A DNA stretch of 37,186 bases from Tangfeifania diversioriginum (GTDB lineage Bacteria > Bacteroidota > Bacteroidia > Bacteroidales > Prolixibacteraceae): the NCBI GenBank assembly GCA_945873105.1, contig CAMCBW010000052.1, positions 1 through 37,186 of the forward strand. The letters are read 5' to 3'. Positions 1 to 9,925 of the stretch are shown in pieces. The notes under the pieces are model-generated. The model was not told the origin of the DNA, did no database searches, and saw nothing but the letters and a program-made list of their open reading frames with translations. Each line of letters starts with the position of its first letter. Positions within the stretch are counted from its first letter, which is position 1. Position numbers and translations under genes: made by a program.

Positions 1-114
1 GGATGCTGCTTTCAAATGCTCAGAAACAAAAAATTGATCTGCGTTAATTTTTTGAGCTGTTGCACTCAACAGGGTATTGCAACAAAAGATAATTACCAGG
101 AAAATTAGCCTCAT
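1..114 (-). CDS. Exported protein, N-terminal fragment (runs off left edge)
   Basis: The reverse strand opens with ATG at 114-112 and stays open for 38 codons to the window edge. The product begins MRLIFLVIIFCCNTLLSATA followed by Gln, a typical signal peptide of a hydrophobic core and an AxA-like cleavage site. An AAAGG-like ribosome-binding stretch lies about 7 nt upstream of the ATG. The visible mature part (about 18 residues) is too short to assign a family. The protein is therefore exported to the periplasm or outer membrane, but its function cannot be read here. A TAACTTTG box on the same strand at 354-347 could be its promoter. Confidence 0.6.
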   Translation of the reverse strand, partial: MRLIFLVIIFCCNTLLSATAQKINADQFFVSEHLKAAS

Positions 115-377
115 AGTTTTGCCTTTGTAAGAGACGGTTTAAATTTATATCACAGAGAATATCTAACTATCTATCGAAAACAGAGAGCAGATAGAACTTT
201 CTGCTATTTTGAATTTTCTTTAGAGAAACTCCGGGGTTTCTCTTGTAAATTTTGCACAAAGCGACAATTTCAATGACATGATCAGTTTCATCATGGCGTC
301 ATAAATACTCTGTGTAGTAATTTTAAGCAGTTTGTAAATTTCCAGGCAAAGTTATACTTCCCTGGAGAAGTAAAAAA
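115..377. other. Intergenic gap with candidate promoter and weak hairpins
   Basis: There is no gene here. Reading the minus strand, TAACTTTG (354-347) matches the Bacteroidota -7 consensus TAnnTTTG and could drive the partial gene at 114; no good -33 TTTG is seen at the right spacing. An 8-bp stem (222-229 with 236-243, 6-nt loop) and a 6-bp AGCAGA/TCTGCT stem near 187-206 could end transcription of the patatin gene, but neither has a strong T-run. Confidence 0.35.
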
Positions 378-2549
378 TCAGAACCAAAATCCCAGGGAGA
401 GAAAAGGAATCACATTCTTCCTGTAATTGGAGAAGCTCAGATTAAATTCCATGGGACCTACCAAACTATCGTATCCGGCATTCAAGCCAAACCCATAGAT
501 CGATTTCGGATGACCTATAAATAGACTCTCTTCGCTGTACAACCCGAAATCACCCATGGCAGAAAAATATATTTTTTCCCACATTCTTAAACGTGCCTCG
601 AATCTACCGGTGCCAACACTTCCGGTATTAATCTCCATCCGTTCCACCCCGCAAAAGGGCAAACTATTTTCCATGTAGTTGGTACGTTGAGACCCCCCCA
701 GGAATGTCCTGTGAAAATAGGATTCATTGGAACCAAAAATCATACGGCTATTGAGGGAGTACAATAAGGTAATCCGGTCTGATACCGACCTTGCCCGCTT
801 GAAAGAGAAGTCCCCGATCATGACAGGATTGCCATTTCCATTGTTCAGCAGCATTTTAGCACCGGCAGATACATTGGTTCCGCGGGTTGGAAAATAGATC
901 TTGTTCAGGCGGTTGTGTTCGATCCTGGCAAAAAGGTTGAAATAGGCTTTCACCTTGAGGTTGTATCCTGTGGTATCTCCAATAATGGTTCCGGTATTGT
1001 ACCTGTCCATCGAGGCGCCAATCGTGAACCTGGTCGCATCCGTGATAAATGAATGGGTTGCAAGCTGCAGGTCGAGCAGTGAAACATCAATTTCGGTTAC
1101 TTTTTTGCCTTTGTTGTAGGTATAAATGAGGTCTTCAACGAACATGACCCTGGAGAATAAGCCCGGTTTCCATCCCTTGTCAATAGAATATTGTGCCGCA
1201 AACATGGGGAATTGGGAGAGTCTGGCATCCACGGCAAGCCTTGATCCGAAGAAATTTTGATTTCTGAGGGTAATGTTCAGCAGCATGGCTGTTCGCAGAT
1301 CTGAGTCATAATGAAATCCGGCATTGATGGTATTGTTTTTCCGTTCCTTTACCTCTATTCGAAGCGTTTTTGACTTCTTGCCAACCAGTTGGTAATTAAC
1401 ATATTCGTAATTTCCGGTGGAATAGAGTCTGGAAATACCATTTCTAAGGTGTTCCAACGTTACCCGCTGATCGTGTTTAATTCCAATCTGTCCAAGGTAG
1501 AATGCAATTTTGGCGTTGTCGGTTCCGGTCACTTCAATATGATTGACCACCAAGGTTGTATCGTTCCTTGGTAGCCGGTGAATGGTTCGCGGCTTTGCCA
1601 TCCTTTGGATGGAATCCCTAATCTGGATCAATTGCGGCAATACCCTTCGGGCTGCCTCTTCTCCTCGCTGCATGAGTACTTCAGCTGATTCGGCATCAAA
1701 ACTGGCGGCAGAATAACCACGAATGTAGGGTCGTATAGGCACATCCACTGCCTTGGCATTGTTGTTGGTCCTATCCATTCCCATAAAGATCATCATCTGG
1801 GAAACAACTTCAGGAATTGCCTGCAATTCATCCTCCGTCAGCAAACTGTCCATGATATCTACCCCAATGATGATGTTCGCCCCCATTTGTAGTGCACGGT
1901 CGACCGGATAGTTGTTGATAATTCCCCCATCCACCAGCATTTGACCGTTGATCTCAGTGGATGTAAAAGCGGCAGGAATCGACATGCTTGCCCGTATGGC
2001 CTTGGGGAGGTATCCATTCTTGAGTACAACCTCCTTTCCGGTCGTCAGATCTGTCGCGATGCAAAGAAATGGGGTGGGCAGTTTTGAAAAATCGGAAACA
2101 TCGTGAAATCCCAGCGTCAGATAGGAAAAGAGCTCCATTGCATTCTGCCCGTTGAGGAGTCCATTGGAGAGTGCCAGTTTCTTTTCGGCAAAGGGGAAAC
2201 TGACATTGTATCTCGATTTATCCGCCTTGTCAAACGGGGAGACAAATTCCTGCTTGTATTCATTGCTGAGAAGTGTTCCCCAGTCCTGGCTTTTCACAAT
2301 TTGTTCCAGGGAAGCAGCATCATAACCACAGGCATACAAACCACCTACAATGCTTCCAATGCTCGTTCCGGCAATGTAGTCAATGGGGATTTTTGCCTCT
2401 TCCAATACCTTAAGCACCCCAACATGGGCAAAACCTTTGGCTCCACCCCCGGATAAGACCAACCCAATTTTAGGTTGGTTATCTCCTGGTTGACCGAATG
2501 ATAACAGTTCAACCAATAGCAATGCCAGTAAGATTGCCAGCTTTTTCAC
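378..2549 (-). CDS. Patatin-like phospholipase fused to outer-membrane barrel (PlpD-like)
   Basis: This is a 723-residue exported protein. Residues 1-20 form a signal peptide ending in FGQ. Residues 27-225 are a patatin domain with the GGGAKG oxyanion loop (34-39), the GTSIG nucleophile elbow (Ser63) and the DGG catalytic Asp207, so the Ser-Asp dyad is intact. A POTRA-like segment follows at about 330-405, then an Omp85/BamA-type beta-barrel to the C-terminus, which ends in Phe (LGFWF). By family knowledge such proteins are type Vd-like autotransporters or surface lipases. In Bacteroidota they are common and probably act on phospholipids at the outer membrane, with unproven physiological substrates. 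The gene stands alone between divergent and same-strand neighbours. Assignment of the domains is firm; the cellular role is inferred. Confidence 0.9.
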   Translation of the reverse strand: MKKLAILLALLLVELLSFGQPGDNQPKIGLVLSGGGAKGFAHVGVLKVLEEAKIPIDYIAGTSIGSIVGGLYACGYDAASLEQIVKSQDWGTLLSNEYKQEFVSPFDKADKSRYNVSFPFAEKKLALSNGLLNGQNAMELFSYLTLGFHDVSDFSKLPTPFLCIATDLTTGKEVVLKNGYLPKAIRASMSIPAAFTSTEINGQMLVDGGIINNYPVDRALQMGANIIIGVDIMDSLLTEDELQAIPEVVSQMMIFMGMDRTNNNAKAVDVPIRPYIRGYSAASFDAESAEVLMQRGEEAARRVLPQLIQIRDSIQRMAKPRTIHRLPRNDTTLVVNHIEVTGTDNAKIAFYLGQIGIKHDQRVTLEHLRNGISRLYSTGNYEYVNYQLVGKKSKTLRIEVKERKNNTINAGFHYDSDLRTAMLLNITLRNQNFFGSRLAVDARLSQFPMFAAQYSIDKGWKPGLFSRVMFVEDLIYTYNKGKKVTEIDVSLLDLQLATHSFITDATRFTIGASMDRYNTGTIIGDTTGYNLKVKAYFNLFARIEHNRLNKIYFPTRGTNVSAGAKMLLNNGNGNPVMIGDFSFKRARSVSDRITLLYSLNSRMIFGSNESYFHRTFLGGSQRTNYMENSLPFCGVERMEINTGSVGTGRFEARLRMWEKIYFSAMGDFGLYSEESLFIGHPKSIYGFGLNAGYDSLVGPMEFNLSFSNYRKNVIPFLSLGFWF

Positions 2550-3120
2550 TCGTAAATATAATTGTTCATTTATTGAATATCTTTAAGTACTCATGGAACT
2601 CGCAAGTGCATTTACATCGCCTTTTGCGGGATTGGCCTATGCTCGTTTCACACGATAATAATTTAACTAAATCAGGTAGTATGGAACTCCATGTTGCCGA
2701 AATTTTGATCCTTTGCCCCGGATGTTGGGTCGCAACATGTTCGTTTCATTTTGACCTACAGATTAGAAGCTAAATTTAGCAATTTATTGAAATTTATTCT
2801 TTTGTGGCGCATTGAAACCTTGAAAACTTTACAATTCCTTAAACAAATCAGCTACAAAATGAAATACCCACGTGAATATGTTCGCACCACCCGAAAATGA
2901 ATATCCGGGTATTGGCTTCGCCCATCTTCGATTCTATGCGGCAGTTAAAAAACAAATGACTGAACCTTAAATTTTACAGATTTCCAATAAGGGTATAATC
3001 CTTTACATCTGTCATGTTAACAGAAGCGGGAGGAAAATGATAATTGGTCCTGCTTGAAAGAGAACTTTCACCAAATATTAATAGGAAGATCATACGCTTA
3101 AATCTGTAAATCTTTAAACA
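2550..3120. other. 571-nt intergenic region, no convincing gene
   Basis: This gap separates two divergently transcribed genes. Open frames in it (for example a plus-strand 91-codon frame starting inside the patatin gene) have no recognisable product and no ribosome-binding site. The only signal I can support is a candidate plus-strand promoter at 2981-3011. Nothing else structured was seen. Confidence 0.5.
2981..3011 (+). promoter_or_regulatory. Candidate promoter for the CarboxypepD_reg-like gene
   Basis: TTTC (2981-2984), 19 nt, then TACATCTG (3004-3011). Each box differs by one base from the Bacteroidota consensus TTTG-N19-TAnnTTTG. It predicts a start near 3018 and a leader of about 100 nt. 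Confidence 0.35.
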
Positions 3121-4416
3121 ATGAAAACGAAAATCAATTCCCGGTTTGGCAATCTCATCAGGCTTATGGCGCTGATACTGATTGTTGGTTTCTGGAGCAC
3201 AGGAGAGGTGGTTGCCCAGATGAATAAAAACAGTTCAGATACACTCACTTATGTTCAATACAAAGGAACTGTTGTAGATGCAGAGTCCCGCAAATCCCTT
3301 GGTTTTGCAACGCTAACGCTGGAAGGGACCAACCTTTCCACCGTTGCAAACAGTGAGGGGGAGTTCTCCTTCAAAGTCCCTGCCTTGAAATCAGACGGCA
3401 ATGTGGTGATCTCCTATCTTGGGCACAAGGATAAGATTATCAGGCTCTCTACTTTAAAGCCTGACAAAAATCGTATCGAACTGGAGCTGTTGACCGTAAC
3501 GTTGAGCACCATCAGTGTTCATCCCAAGGATCCCACCATGCTGATGCGTTCGATTATGAACCAGCGGAACCAAAATTTCAGTCCGGATCAGCAGAAGATG
3601 ATCGTGTTTTACCGCGAAACCATTAAAAAGAACAAAACCTATGTTTCTCTTTCAGAGGCTGTTCTGGATCTATACAAACAACCGTGCCTCTCTTCACGCG
3701 GGGATCAGATCGAACTCTCCAAAGGAAGGAAGAACACCGACTATACCCGCTTGGATACGATAACCTTCAAGCTGCAGGGAGGGCCCTATACCTCTGTGAT
3801 GCTGGATATCATGAAAAACCCGGAAATGATCTTCACCGAAGATATGTTTGGAAATTATGAATTCTCCATCGAGAATGTATCCAAGATTGGCGACAGACTG
3901 ATGTACGTAATTGATTTCAAGCAGTATGCCCATATCAAGGAGCCATTGTACTATGGTAAACTCTACGTTGATACCGAGAGCCTTGCCATCATCAGTGCCA
4001 CGTTCAGTCTGAATGTATCTGACAAATTTGCAGCTTCCGATCTCTTTATTCGCAAAAAACCTTCTGGAGCCAAGGTTTATCCAACCGAAGCAACTTACCA
4101 GGTAAACTACCGTGAGAAAAATGGGAAGTGGTTCTTCGGATACTCCAGGGCTGAGATTGTCTTCAAAATTGAATGGAAGAAGCGTCTGTTCAACACCCAC
4201 TATGCCAGTACCATTGAGATGGCCGTTACCGACTGGGAAAAGAGTCCGGTCAAAAATGCCAAACCAACGGATCGCCTGAAACCATATGTGGTAATGATGG
4301 AGGAGGTATCAGGGTTTGCTGATCCTGAATTCTGGGGGGAATACAATGTCATCGAACCTGAAAAACCGATTGAACAGGCAATCAGGAAAATCCAGCGAAA
4401 GATGGGCAAAGACTAG
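3121..4416 (+). CDS. Exported CarboxypepD_reg-like domain protein
   Basis: This is a 431-residue protein with an N-terminal hydrophobic signal segment (about 13-33, ending VVAQ). Residues about 46-120 are a carboxypeptidase-regulatory-like beta-sandwich (KGTVVDAESRKSLGFATL, then a Gly/Phe-rich strand with SYLGHKDK), the fold that also begins many SusC/TonB receptors of Bacteroidota. The remaining 300 residues are beta-rich, with a segment MIVFYRETIKKNKTYVSLSE seen in a widespread but uncharacterised Bacteroidota family. There is no catalytic motif and no TonB-dependent barrel. It is probably a periplasmic or outer-membrane-associated protein of unknown role. It is monocistronic and ends at the nested hairpin 4433-4507 facing the mechanosensitive channel gene. 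Confidence 0.75.
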   Translation: MKTKINSRFGNLIRLMALILIVGFWSTGEVVAQMNKNSSDTLTYVQYKGTVVDAESRKSLGFATLTLEGTNLSTVANSEGEFSFKVPALKSDGNVVISYLGHKDKIIRLSTLKPDKNRIELELLTVTLSTISVHPKDPTMLMRSIMNQRNQNFSPDQQKMIVFYRETIKKNKTYVSLSEAVLDLYKQPCLSSRGDQIELSKGRKNTDYTRLDTITFKLQGGPYTSVMLDIMKNPEMIFTEDMFGNYEFSIENVSKIGDRLMYVIDFKQYAHIKEPLYYGKLYVDTESLAIISATFSLNVSDKFAASDLFIRKKPSGAKVYPTEATYQVNYREKNGKWFFGYSRAEIVFKIEWKKRLFNTHYASTIEMAVTDWEKSPVKNAKPTDRLKPYVVMMEEVSGFADPEFWGEYNVIEPEKPIEQAIRKIQRKMGKD

Positions 4417-4432
4417 CTCCCAGATTTTGACC

Positions 4433-4507
4433 GGTTAAATTGTATCTCCAATCTTCAATATTACATCATGTTGAGGATTGGAGATACTTTTATCTGTCAA
4501 TTTAACC
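4433..4507. terminator. Nested bidirectional hairpin between convergent genes
   Basis: The inner stem is GTATCTCCAATC (4442-4453) with GATTGGAGATAC (4476-4487), extended by TTCAA/TTGAG to about 17 bp with a 12-nt loop and followed by TTTT. An outer 10-bp arm GGTTAAATTG (4433-4442) pairs with CAATTTAACC (4498-4507). The outer arm overlaps the stop codon of the channel gene (4502-4504). It probably terminates transcription from both sides. Confidence 0.75.
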
Positions 4508-7060
4508 AGGTTGCTCACTTTTTCCCTTCGGAGGAGTAACGGGATATATATGTAAATCCTGTTGCGGAAATGGTATGACGATATTGTGCTCTTTGAAACA
4601 TCGGTCTATCGCTACCATCAAATCGCTCTTGAGTTCAAACCCTGTCATAAATTGGGAAACCCAAAATTTCAGGACAAGGTCAACAGAGCTATTGTTAAAC
4701 TGTGTAACCATGACAAATGGTTCAGGGTACTTAAGTATCCGATGATCCTCCTTCATCAATTGCATCAGCAGTTGAATGGTAACGTCCAGATCTGTGCCAT
4801 AGGCAACCCCCACTGAAATTTCAAAGCGGCGCCTCGTATTGCCCATGGTCCAATTGACCAGGTGCTGGGTCATGAGGTCCCCGTTGGGTATTATGACATC
4901 CGCTCCATCCCAGGTTGTAACCACACTGCTGCGTATGCCGATGGATTTCATTTTTCCGGCCTGACCTGAAATCTCGACAATGTCCCCCACATTGATGGTT
5001 TTTTCAAATGCGATAATCAATCCTCCGATCAAACTATTGACCAGCGGTTGCATCCCAAAGCCAATGCCTACTCCCAGCGCCCCGATAATCACAGCCATTC
5101 TGTCCATCGGTATTCCGGCTGAAACAAAAGCGAGCAAAATACCTGCAGTAATAATTGCAATCCTTACCAGAAGGAGCCAGCTTCCGGGCTCTTTGGCCGT
5201 TGTTGAACCCACCACCACATTGACATCAGCTGTCAGGAAAGAGACAATCTTCGAGATTACCCCTGACAGAAAGATTACAATGAAGAATATTGAAACACTT
5301 TGAAAGGTAAAATTAAATTTCCCAATAGACCACTCTTTGTAAAAAAGATCAGAGAGTGGACTAAACCATGCTTGAAAGGTATGGGTATTCCTGCTGATCA
5401 GGATAAACCATCCAACAAAAAGCACCAGGTACAAAAATGCAGGTAATCTTAGACTTAACTTCTCAAATGATATTTGTTGCTTGTTATCCAGTGCAATACG
5501 GTGAAAGTGTTTTGATATTTTTAAGATGTCCAGCGAAAGAAGAATGGTCCAATAAACCATGAATGCCACTGCTACCGTGAAATACCCATTCATCATAAAT
5601 CCTTTGGAATAGTTGTAGTTGCCAAGAAGGTTGAAGAGCGTCGAGATGAATTCATACGAAGTAACGATGATCAGCAAGGTGAGAATCAATTTTTGATTTG
5701 GAACCTTACGCTTTAGTTTTCTTACCAAATAGATGCCTGCAATCACACCTGTGATACTCATCATCAATATGAGCAAACGTTCACCTTCGGACTGGAGTAG
5801 GATGAAATTGTGAAGCATAGTAACGAATAGAAGCAGCAAATACAAAAGCCAGGCATAATACCAGGTTTGGGAGATGGATCTCCTGATAATAAATGTGAGT
5901 GCAATTGAACAGGCAATCCAGAAAAAACTGGTAACAATAAACGGTGGGGTAGGCAGAAAAAACTGGAAGATACAAACCGTGACAAGGGTCGCTGTTGCAA
6001 TTGGATGTTGGAGTGCAAAGCTTTTATCCAACATTTTTTCCAGGATATTTGCAGCTTTGCTTCTATTGATGAGAATTTTGAGATAGACGGTAAGGCCGAC
6101 CAAAGCCAGAAACATCAGCAAGATGGTATAAATATGATTCGCAAGATAAAAGACAATCAGAAGGTCAGCTTTGTTCTTTGAATAAGCAATAATCTCTGAC
6201 AAATGCCTTTTTTGGGTCGCCATCTCACGCATTGAAGCCACTTCCTTGAAATCAATCTTTTCATCCTGTTTTTTACGTAATAATTCCGTCTCTCCAATAG
6301 CGGATTCCAAACTGTTGCGAAGCATTCCCACTTGCAATTCGATGTGTTGAATGCTGTCGAGTGCCCCTGAAATGGAGACACTCACAGGTATCAGTTTGGA
6401 TTTCAGGCTATTCAGTTTCTGAAAATGATTCAATTCATCCGCTGGATCTTCCGGTAGTTGGTACAAAACACTGTCTTGAGCCAGAGAATCAAGCCGATAT
6501 TGCAAAACTCCCAGCGTTTTATGGTATTTTTTTATCTTTATTTCCCATTTATCAATCCTGCTGGCCAATTCGTTCAGGAGTATTGAGGTGGCAGTCAGAT
6601 TCCTGACAGATTGGAGACTATCCCTGTTCTTAACAACACCTGCCACCGCAATCTCCTTCCATTCGGTTACCTGAGAGATAAGATCCATCACTTTCCTGTA
6701 TTCAAAACCCCCTTCCAGAAAAATTTTTACTTTTTGAATTTCGGTGGAGATTTCAACCAATTTTTCACCCTGTTTCAATTGTTGCCTGTGAAGCAAATAA
6801 TTTCTGGCTGATTGCTGCTGTTGCTCGTCTGCCAATGTTTTCAGGGATACACTTCGAAGGAGGAGGAGAGAGTCGTTCCCCATCACCGGGGTTGCATCCG
6901 ATTGTGCCCAAAGAGGGTTCATGGACCATAGTATCGAAACCAAAATGGTGAAAAATTTAATTCCAGTCGAATTTGGAGTTGAACCCATCTTCCTTTTTTT
7001 TGGAAGATGCTGGATACCGGTTTTTGAGGAAACAAAGTTAGGGGAATTCAATTCGCTCAT
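4502..7060 (-). CDS. Large mechanosensitive channel, MscS family
   Basis: This is an 852-residue protein. A signal-like hydrophobic segment (about 35-53, ending PLWAQ) is followed by a periplasmic helical/coiled-coil region (about 60-290), a series of hydrophobic segments (about 300-560) and a C-terminal MscS core. The core has the pore helix rich in Gly/Ala (GALGVGIGFGMQPLVNSLIG), then FEKTINVGDIVEI and VIIPNGDLMTQ, which are classic MscS beta-domain signatures. It would open on membrane tension during hypo-osmotic shock. Its length and architecture resemble the MscK/MscM or YbdG-like large homologues rather than small MscS. The start is uncertain: Met25 (ATG at 6988) would place the hydrophobic segment nearer the N-terminus, and has AAAAGGAAG directly before it. 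A TAAATTTG -7-like box lies at 7087-7080. Confidence 0.88.
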   Translation of the reverse strand: MSELNSPNFVSSKTGIQHLPKKRKMGSTPNSTGIKFFTILVSILWSMNPLWAQSDATPVMGNDSLLLLRSVSLKTLADEQQQQSARNYLLHRQQLKQGEKLVEISTEIQKVKIFLEGGFEYRKVMDLISQVTEWKEIAVAGVVKNRDSLQSVRNLTATSILLNELASRIDKWEIKIKKYHKTLGVLQYRLDSLAQDSVLYQLPEDPADELNHFQKLNSLKSKLIPVSVSISGALDSIQHIELQVGMLRNSLESAIGETELLRKKQDEKIDFKEVASMREMATQKRHLSEIIAYSKNKADLLIVFYLANHIYTILLMFLALVGLTVYLKILINRSKAANILEKMLDKSFALQHPIATATLVTVCIFQFFLPTPPFIVTSFFWIACSIALTFIIRRSISQTWYYAWLLYLLLLFVTMLHNFILLQSEGERLLILMMSITGVIAGIYLVRKLKRKVPNQKLILTLLIIVTSYEFISTLFNLLGNYNYSKGFMMNGYFTVAVAFMVYWTILLSLDILKISKHFHRIALDNKQQISFEKLSLRLPAFLYLVLFVGWFILISRNTHTFQAWFSPLSDLFYKEWSIGKFNFTFQSVSIFFIVIFLSGVISKIVSFLTADVNVVVGSTTAKEPGSWLLLVRIAIITAGILLAFVSAGIPMDRMAVIIGALGVGIGFGMQPLVNSLIGGLIIAFEKTINVGDIVEISGQAGKMKSIGIRSSVVTTWDGADVIIPNGDLMTQHLVNWTMGNTRRRFEISVGVAYGTDLDVTIQLLMQLMKEDHRILKYPEPFVMVTQFNNSSVDLVLKFWVSQFMTGFELKSDLMVAIDRCFKEHNIVIPFPQQDLHIYPVTPPKGKSEQPG

Positions 7061-7079
7061 ATTGAATCTATTGTTTTAC

Positions 7080-7087
7080 CAAATTTA
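7080..7087 (-). promoter_or_regulatory. Candidate -7 box for the MscS-family gene
   Basis: TAAATTTG on the minus strand matches TAnnTTTG exactly. It would start transcription near 7073, 13 nt before the first ATG or about 85 nt before the alternative start at 6988. No -33 TTTG is seen at 19 nt, so the call is tentative. Confidence 0.3.
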
Positions 7088-7184
7088 ATACGTTTGAGAA
7101 CGTTTTGGGTTACCGGGCAAGTGATTTTTACATTAACAAATAGTTACGGGTCCAAACTGAATATGAATTGTGAGACAGATTGAT

Positions 7185-7192
7185 TATCTTCG
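7185..7192 (+). promoter_or_regulatory. Candidate -7 box of enolase promoter
   Basis: TATCTTCG matches TAnnTTyG and is nearly identical to the box before the FadL-family gene. The predicted start is near 7199, with a leader of about 70 nt. The -33 element is not clear. Confidence 0.4.
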
Positions 7193-7238
7193 TGCGGATT
7201 TTTTAATCAATCAAACAAAGTGGCTATCTTTCGGGTAG

Positions 7239-8573
<1,335 letters not shown>

Positions 8574-8585
8574 AAGGTCTCCTTA

Positions 8586-8629
8586 ATAAATCAGAAAAGG
8601 CATCCGGGAGGATGCCTTTTCTGATTTAT
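8586..8629. terminator. 20-bp perfect hairpin, likely bidirectional terminator
   Basis: The left arm 8586-8605 and right arm 8610-8629 are perfectly complementary over 20 bp and close on a GGGA tetraloop. The core is GGCATCC/GGATGCC flanked by A/T-rich arms, so each strand has a T-rich 3' arm (CTTTTCTGATTTAT). It lies between eno (+) and queF (-), which converge. Confidence 0.75.
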
Positions 8630-8660
8630 AGTATCTCCAGAATAAAGATGACAGGAATCC

Positions 8661-8682
8661 GGTCCCTGAGCTTGACGAAGGG
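8661..8682 (+). repeat. Dispersed intergenic palindrome-like element, copy 1
   Basis: A 22-nt element starting GGTCCCTGAGC and ending CGAAGGG. The reverse complement of 12869-12890 matches it at 20 of 22 positions. The ends CCCT and AGGG-like arms can pair imperfectly. This resembles a short extragenic repeat (TCGA...CTCAGG type) known from many bacterial genomes. Confidence 0.55.
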
Positions 8683-8705
8683 CGGAAGGGGAATGGTGAG
8701 ATTGT

Positions 8706-9194
8706 CTATCTGTTATCTACTTTCTCCGGATACAGATCCACATTCATCAGCCTGTACTCAGCCATCTGTTCAAATTTTGTGCCCGGCTTTCCGTAGTTGC
8801 AATAGGGATCAATACTAATTCCACCCCTGGGGGTAAATTTGCCCCATACTTCGATGTACCGGGGATCCATCAAGCGGATCAAGTCTTTCATGATAGTGTT
8901 GACACAATCTTCGTGGAAATCACCATGGTTCCTAAAACTGAAGAGGTACAATTTTAAACTCTTGCTCTCCACCATCTTCCTGTCGGGGATGTAACTGATG
9001 TAAAGGGCTGCAAAATCAGGCTGACCGGTAATCGGACAGAGGGTGGTAAACTCCGGACAATTGAACTTCACCCGGTAGTCATTGTCAGGGTGTTGGTTGT
9101 CAAATGTTTCCAACAAAGCCGGATCATACTCGAAATGGTAGACATTTCCTGCCCTGCCCAAATGGGTTAGGCCTGCCTTGTCTCTGCTGCTCAT
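8706..9194 (-). CDS. queF: NADPH-dependent 7-cyano-7-deazaguanine reductase (preQ0 to preQ1)
   Basis: This 162-residue cytosolic enzyme of the short, unimodular type reduces the nitrile of preQ0 to the aminomethyl group of preQ1 on the way to queuosine. It carries the catalytic Cys53 in [13 protein letters not shown] with Asp60, the QueF motif ESKSLK (76-81), and FHEDCVN further on. Its length fits the YkvM/type I family. The start ATG (9194-9192) overlaps the TGA of the upstream transporter gene by 4 nt (ATGA), so the two are translationally coupled in one operon under the preQ1 riboswitch at 9876-9905. No other queuosine genes lie in the window. Confidence 0.96.
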   Translation of the reverse strand: MSSRDKAGLTHLGRAGNVYHFEYDPALLETFDNQHPDNDYRVKFNCPEFTTLCPITGQPDFAALYISYIPDRKMVESKSLKLYLFSFRNHGDFHEDCVNTIMKDLIRLMDPRYIEVWGKFTPRGGISIDPYCNYGKPGTKFEQMAEYRLMNVDLYPEKVDNR

Positions 9195-9871
9195 AACTCT
9201 TTTATTTTAAACGGATTGTAGGAGACACCCACATCAAAGGTATCTATGTTATCGATTTTTTTGATCAGTTTAACCGCATGTACGGTCAGTGGCAAAAGCA
9301 AAACTTCAAAAAGTGTTTTGACAATTGCCTGTGTCACAATCATCACAGGCAGCTGGCTCCAGGGAATGATCCCAGCAAAAGCAATGGTAATGAATATCGC
9401 AGAATCTGCTCCTTCTCCCAAAATGGTCGAAAGAACTGCCCTGAGGGAGAAATGTCTACCTTTTGAACGGATTTTTAACCTGCTCATAACATAGGCATTG
9501 AGGAAAGATCCCACCAAATAAGCCACCAGACTGGCGGCAGCAATTCTTGGTGTGCTGCTCAATACCGCTGCGAAGGCTTCCTGGTTCTGCCAAAATGGGG
9601 CGGCCGGCCAGTTGACACTCAATGCGTAAAACAATACCGCTATTAAATTGATGATAAACCCGGTCCAGATAATCAGACGGGCTTTTCGAAAACCCCATAC
9701 CTCGGCAACTACATCGTTGAGGATGTAGGAGATTGGGAAAATCATCACTCCGGCCGGCACATACCAATTGCCCAATGCAATGATTTTGGAGGAGATGAGA
9801 TTGGAGATCAGCAGGCAGGAGGTAAACAAAACGCCCGCCAAAAAGAAGGCAATACTTACTTTTTGTTTCAT
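9191..9871 (-). CDS. Queuosine precursor transporter (YhhQ/VUT family)
   Basis: This is a 226-residue integral membrane protein with about six hydrophobic segments. Family signatures include [22 protein letters not shown] near the N-terminus, [21 protein letters not shown], and the Asp/Ser-containing [15 protein letters not shown]. Characterised members (E. coli YhhQ) import preQ0 and preQ1. Here the neighbour is QueF, so imported preQ0 could be reduced at once. It is the first gene of the operon. Its ATG lies 4 nt after the 3' strand of the riboswitch pseudoknot and has no other Shine-Dalgarno sequence. The symbol is left empty because yhhQ, queT and vut are all used. Confidence 0.93.
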   Translation of the reverse strand: MKQKVSIAFFLAGVLFTSCLLISNLISSKIIALGNWYVPAGVMIFPISYILNDVVAEVWGFRKARLIIWTGFIINLIAVLFYALSVNWPAAPFWQNQEAFAAVLSSTPRIAAASLVAYLVGSFLNAYVMSRLKIRSKGRHFSLRAVLSTILGEGADSAIFITIAFAGIIPWSQLPVMIVTQAIVKTLFEVLLLPLTVHAVKLIKKIDNIDTFDVGVSYNPFKIKEL

Positions 9872-9875
9872 TTTA

Positions 9876-9905
9876 CTTGTTTTTTACGTGGTGTTCAAGC
9901 ACACG
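9876..9905 (-). ncRNA. PreQ1-I riboswitch
   Basis: Read on the minus strand, the RNA folds as an H-type pseudoknot: P1 CGUG/CACG (9905-9902 with 9890-9887), a 2-nt L1 (UG), CUUG (9899-9896), AACAC whose last C sits just before P1' like the preQ1-pairing C of known aptamers, then UAAAAAA and CAAG (9879-9876), which pairs with CUUG as P2. Element order, the A-rich tail and loop sizes match the preQ1-I class (compare the B. subtilis form with CUAG and CUAA). CAAG lies 4 nt before the AUG, so ligand-stabilised P2 would block ribosome entry. P1 is only 4 bp. The gene context (preQ1/preQ0 transporter and queF) is what this class controls. Confidence 0.78.
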
Positions 9906-9917
9906 GATTAATCGGGA

Positions 9918-9925
9918 CAAAGGTA
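9918..9925 (-). promoter_or_regulatory. Candidate -7 box of the queuosine operon promoter
   Basis: TACCTTTG on the minus strand matches TAnnTTTG exactly. It predicts a start near 9911, just a few nt before the P1 stem of the riboswitch at 9905, so the leader would be about 40 nt and hold little but the aptamer. No TTTG is seen at the -33 position. Confidence 0.5.

Noticed and set aside
2498-2773. 91-codon plus-strand frame entering the 2550-3120 gap
   Set aside because: It begins inside the patatin gene, has no ribosome-binding site and no recognisable product.
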